Of a stretch of 64,000 bases of DNA, positions 61,475 through 64,000 are shown piece after piece. The position numbers and the translations under genes were made by a program. The stretch lies in assembly GCF_003369445.1 (NCBI RefSeq), contig NZ_QRCU01000062.1, forward strand, positions 1 through 64,000, in the 5' to 3' direction. Positions within the stretch are counted from its first letter, which is position 1, and each line of letters begins with the position of its first letter. This DNA comes from Arthrobacter silvisoli. GTDB taxonomy: Bacteria; Actinomycetota; Actinomycetes; Actinomycetales; Micrococcaceae. Below the pieces are notes generated by a model that did no database searches, was not told where the DNA came from, and was given only the letters and a program-made list of their open reading frames with translations.

Positions 61475-62155
61475 TTAGCGTGCGTCCACCAGCTTGGAGC
61501 GCTTGTTGCGGATGAATTCTTCGGCGTCGATGCCGAATTCCCGGGCGGCGAAACGGTGCAGCGTGGTGACGAGTTCGTCCGGGGTGGCGGCGTGGACGCC
61601 GTTGAGGGCCTGAATGGCCAGGCCGTCGATCGTGGCCACCAGCAGGGTGGCGAGTTCGTTGATGTCGATGGCCGGCTGGAGCAGCTTCTCCTCGGCGGCT
61701 TCCTCCAGTGCACGGACGAAGAGGCCGCGCCAGGAGTTCCACACCGAGGCCACGCTTTCGCGGATTTCGGCGTTCTTGTGGGCTGCCGCGTAGATCTGCA
61801 ACCAGAATCCCCAGGCCTCCTCGAAAGGGGTGTCGCCCTGGATGGCGAAGGTCAGCAGGTCATGCAGGCGTTCCAGGGCGTTGGCACCGCGGTCGTAGAT
61901 GCGCTGCCATTCGGCCAGGGATTCCTCGATCCGGTACTCCACGGCGGCGCCGATCAACCGCTCGCGGTGCCGGAAGTAGTGCTGGATCATGCCGATGCTG
62001 TAGCCGGTGGCCTCGGACAGTTCGGCGAAGGAGCACCCTTCCACGCCGCTGCGCGCAATCACCTGGGAGGCGTGGTGCAGGATGCTTGCCCGGCGCTCGG
62101 CCATGGCTTCCGCGGTGACGCTGCGCGTGCGCTTGGCTGCGGTGGTCCCGTTCAT
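61475..62155 (-). CDS. TetR family transcriptional regulator
   Basis: A 226-residue regulator. The N-terminal HTH is ILHHASQVIARSGVEGCSFAELSEATGYSIGMIQHYFRHRERLIGAAVEY, with the usual helix-turn-helix and YF pair. The C-terminal ligand domain is TetR_C type. The ATG at 62155 follows GAAGGAAG; a longer start lies in the upstream control region. It is divergent from an amino acid ABC importer and probably represses or activates it through the dyads upstream of that operon. Confidence 0.9.
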   Translation of the reverse strand: MNGTTAAKRTRSVTAEAMAERRASILHHASQVIARSGVEGCSFAELSEATGYSIGMIQHYFRHRERLIGAAVEYRIEESLAEWQRIYDRGANALERLHDLLTFAIQGDTPFEEAWGFWLQIYAAAHKNAEIRESVASVWNSWRGLFVRALEEAAEEKLLQPAIDINELATLLVATIDGLAIQALNGVHAATPDELVTTLHRFAAREFGIDAEEFIRNKRSKLVDAR

Positions 62156-62305
62156 GGTGTTGCTTCCTTCATGCGGTTGCTCCTTTTGCTGCTTCCCGAC
62201 GGCGGTGGTTCCGGCGGTTTCGTTCCCTGCGGGCGCTTTGTGGGCGCTCTTGTTCCGTCTCCACGATGGTGCCACGTCACCCGGCGCGGTTCCGGTGGAA
62301 GTCCC

Positions 62306-62359
62306 TTGACAGGTATTGTGGCTGATCTCACAATAAGTTGAACATATTGTTATTTCAAC
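62306..62359 (+). promoter_or_regulatory. ABC operon promoter with two TetR-like dyads
   Basis: TTGACA (62306-62311) and CACAAT (62329-62334) are 17 bp apart. The dyad ATTGTG-N8-CACAAT (62315-62334) overlaps the spacer and -10. A second, GTTGAA-N11-TTCAAC (62337-62359), covers the start region. Both are suited to the divergent TetR protein. Confidence 0.7.
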
Positions 62360-62382
62360 CCGATGCGAACCGGAGATCCCCC

Positions 62383-63333
62383 ATGATGCTCAAAGGCGTG
62401 AAGCGGCCGCTGATTGCAGCAGCCGCCATCAGTTTCCTGGCGCTCACCACCGCTTGCACCAACACCGAAGGCCCCGCACCCGCAGCCAGCAGCGACGGCG
62501 CTGCACGCGGAAAGAGCGGGCAGGAACTTGCCCAGGCGGTGCAGGCCGACCCGAAGGTCCAGGAACTGGTTCCGGCCGCCATCAAGTCCAAGGGCAAGCT
62601 GACCCTGGTCACGGACCCCACGTACGCGCCCATCGATTTCACCGACGAGAAGGGCAACATCGTGGGCCTGGAACCGGACATGGCACTGGCCGTGGCCAAG
62701 AAGATGGGCGTCACCATCGCCATCGAGAAGGGCGACTTCAACGGCATCATCGCGGGCATCGAAGCCAAGCGCTACGACGCCTCCTGGGCGGCCTTCTCCA
62801 TCACCGAGGAACGCAAGGCCAAGGTCAACATGGTCAGCTTCATGCAGGGCGGCACCTCCGTGATGGTCCGCAAGGGCAACCCGCTGGGCATCAACTCGGA
62901 ACTGGACCTCTGCGGCAAGACCGTGGCCGCCCAGACCGGCACCACCCAGGCACTGAACGTCCTTCCCGCCTTCGACAAGAAGTGCGTGGACGCCGGCAAA
63001 GACAAGCCAACGTCCCTGCTGCTGCCCCAGCAGGACAACGTCAACCAGTCCGTTGCCGCAGGCCGCGCCCAGGCGCTCATTGCGGACAACGCATTGACCG
63101 CCTACTACGCCCAGCTGCAGCCGGACGCGTTCACCTCCGTGGACTCGATCCTGGTGGAGCCGTCCCTCTCCGGCGTGGTCAGCACCAAGAACGACGGCGG
63201 CCTGGCCAAGGCGTTCCAGGCAGCCATCCAGTCGCTCATGGATGACGGTACCTACGCCGGGATCATGGAGGCCTGGAACCTGAAGTCCGGCATCGTGGAG
63301 AAGGCTGAAGTCAACCCGACGGCGGGGTCATGA
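62383..63333 (+). CDS. Amino acid ABC transporter, substrate-binding lipoprotein
   Basis: A 316-residue family 3 solute-binding lipoprotein. Lipobox cysteine is C25 (ALTTAC). The mature part has KLTLVTDPTYAPIDFTDEKG, IVGLEPDMALAVAKKMGV, FNGIIAGIEAKRYDASWAAFSITEER and GKTVAAQTGTTQ. A longer linker than in the 53912 protein precedes the fold. The start follows GGAGA; a second ATG lies one codon on. It overlaps the permease by four bases. Confidence 0.92.
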   Translation: MMLKGVKRPLIAAAAISFLALTTACTNTEGPAPAASSDGAARGKSGQELAQAVQADPKVQELVPAAIKSKGKLTLVTDPTYAPIDFTDEKGNIVGLEPDMALAVAKKMGVTIAIEKGDFNGIIAGIEAKRYDASWAAFSITEERKAKVNMVSFMQGGTSVMVRKGNPLGINSELDLCGKTVAAQTGTTQALNVLPAFDKKCVDAGKDKPTSLLLPQQDNVNQSVAAGRAQALIADNALTAYYAQLQPDAFTSVDSILVEPSLSGVVSTKNDGGLAKAFQAAIQSLMDDGTYAGIMEAWNLKSGIVEKAEVNPTAGS

Positions 63334-64000
63334 CCGTGACCGGACAAACCGCCGTCGCCGAATCCCGGCCGGACTTCGTGGAACTGGCCTCCCGGCCGGT
63401 GCTCAAGCGGAAGCGCCCCGGGCAGCTGATTGCCATGGTGGTGGTGGGGCTGTTCGCGCTGATGGGCGCCTACATCGTCGTCACCAACCCCGGTTTCGGC
63501 TGGCCCACCGTGGCCAAGTACCTCTTCGATATGCGGATCCTTAACGGCCTGCTCACCACGATCGAACTCACGGTCATCGCCATGATCCTGGGCTTCGTGA
63601 TCGGATTGGTGGTTGCCGTGATGAGGATGTCCGAAAACGGGCTGCTCCGGGGCGTGGCCGGGGCCTACATCTGGTTCTTCCGCGGCACTCCGCTGCTGGT
63701 GCAGATGCTCTTCTGGGGTTTCGCGGCCGTGCTTTTCCCCACCATCGGGATCGGCATCCCCGGCGGGCCCATGCTGGTGGAATGGAACACCAATGACGTG
63801 CTTCCGCTGTTCGTGGCCGGCATCCTGGGCCTGGGCCTGAACGAGGGCGCCTACATGGCTGAGATCGTGCGCGCCGGCCTGATGGGCGTGCCGGCCGGGC
63901 AGTCCGAAGCCTCGCACGCCATGGGCTTCAGCCGGATGGAAACCCTGCGCCACGTGGTCATTCCGCAGGCCATGAAGATCATCCTCCCGCCCGTGGGCAA
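63330..64000 (+). CDS. Amino acid ABC transporter permease, 3' end missing
   Basis: The first 223 codons of a HisM/GlnP-type permease, cut by the window end. A cytoplasmic N-terminus of about 30 residues precedes the first helix. The domain shows FFRGTPLLVQMLFWGF, and the EAA loop begins at NEGAYMAEIVRAGLMGVPAGQSEASHAMGFSRMETLRHVVIPQAMKIILPP in outline. Its ATG overlaps the stop of the binding protein. An ATPase gene is expected beyond the window. Confidence 0.92.
   Translation, partial: MTVTGQTAVAESRPDFVELASRPVLKRKRPGQLIAMVVVGLFALMGAYIVVTNPGFGWPTVAKYLFDMRILNGLLTTIELTVIAMILGFVIGLVVAVMRMSENGLLRGVAGAYIWFFRGTPLLVQMLFWGFAAVLFPTIGIGIPGGPMLVEWNTNDVLPLFVAGILGLGLNEGAYMAEIVRAGLMGVPAGQSEASHAMGFSRMETLRHVVIPQAMKIILPPVG

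Overview
The window is chromosomal DNA of a high-GC actinobacterium, most likely a Micrococcaceae member of the Arthrobacter/Pseudarthrobacter group. Pointers are the strong GC bias at third codon positions, many GTG starts and leaderless promoters, four-base ATGA/GTGA gene overlaps, a HAIR (HspR) site in front of clpB, DUF3073 and Lsr2 proteins, and Lrp/AsnC regulators built from two tandem modules. I found no rRNA, tRNA, CRISPR array, transposase or phage gene.

Layout. 1-3.4 kb: the start of lipA behind a tandem glycine riboswitch, trmB with an SRPBCC protein, and a CynX-type MFS carrier. 3.4-7.5 kb: a nucleoside (uridine/ribose) module of GNAT and ribokinase, divergent from an MFS transporter and a nucleoside hydrolase. 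7.5-10 kb: mntH and an Lrp regulator. 10-13 kb: a persulfide/sulfide detoxification regulon (MBL-rhodanese fusion, thioredoxin, two rhodaneses) divergent from a CstR-like repressor, with palindromic operators between. 13.3-19.4 kb: a tightly overlapping five-gene catabolic operon (amidase, DUF3311, sodium:solute symporter, CaiB CoA-transferase, fused carboxyltransferase). 19.4-23 kb: an FAD amine-oxidase-like protein and a small, less GC-rich block of unknown genes. 23-28 kb: MHS transporter and M20 amidohydrolase with a divergent Lrp regulator, then a multidrug-type MFS. 28-34 kb: methyltransferase, a DEAD-box helicase with a structured leader RNA, MBL hydrolase, aldo/keto reductase, and a paired SMR (Gdx-like) exporter behind a guanidine-III riboswitch. 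34-39 kb: hutD, trpF, yccF, comB, DUF4031-HD, a berberine-bridge-type oxidase and an SRPBCC protein. 39-47 kb: clpB, DUF3073, MarR and a surface-protein cluster (TasA/camelysin-like protein, a SipW-type signal peptidase fused to a LamG domain, Lsr2). 47-52 kb: purF-purM and purine ring catabolism (hiuH, uraD, a PucG-like aminotransferase). 52-64 kb: two polar amino acid ABC importers. One carries a D-2-hydroxyacid dehydrogenase and a YtcJ-type amidohydrolase and faces an Lrp regulator. The other faces a TetR regulator and a PLP aminotransferase and is cut by the window end.

Themes. Most transport or catabolic modules have a divergently transcribed regulator. Three RNA regulators (glycine, guanidine-III, DEAD-box leader) are visible from sequence. 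Gene ends and convergent junctions carry long palindromes; two of these are copies of one ~84-bp element. The most unusual observation is the SipW-type signal peptidase carrying, on the same polypeptide, a second export signal and a LamG domain, next to a TasA-like substrate.
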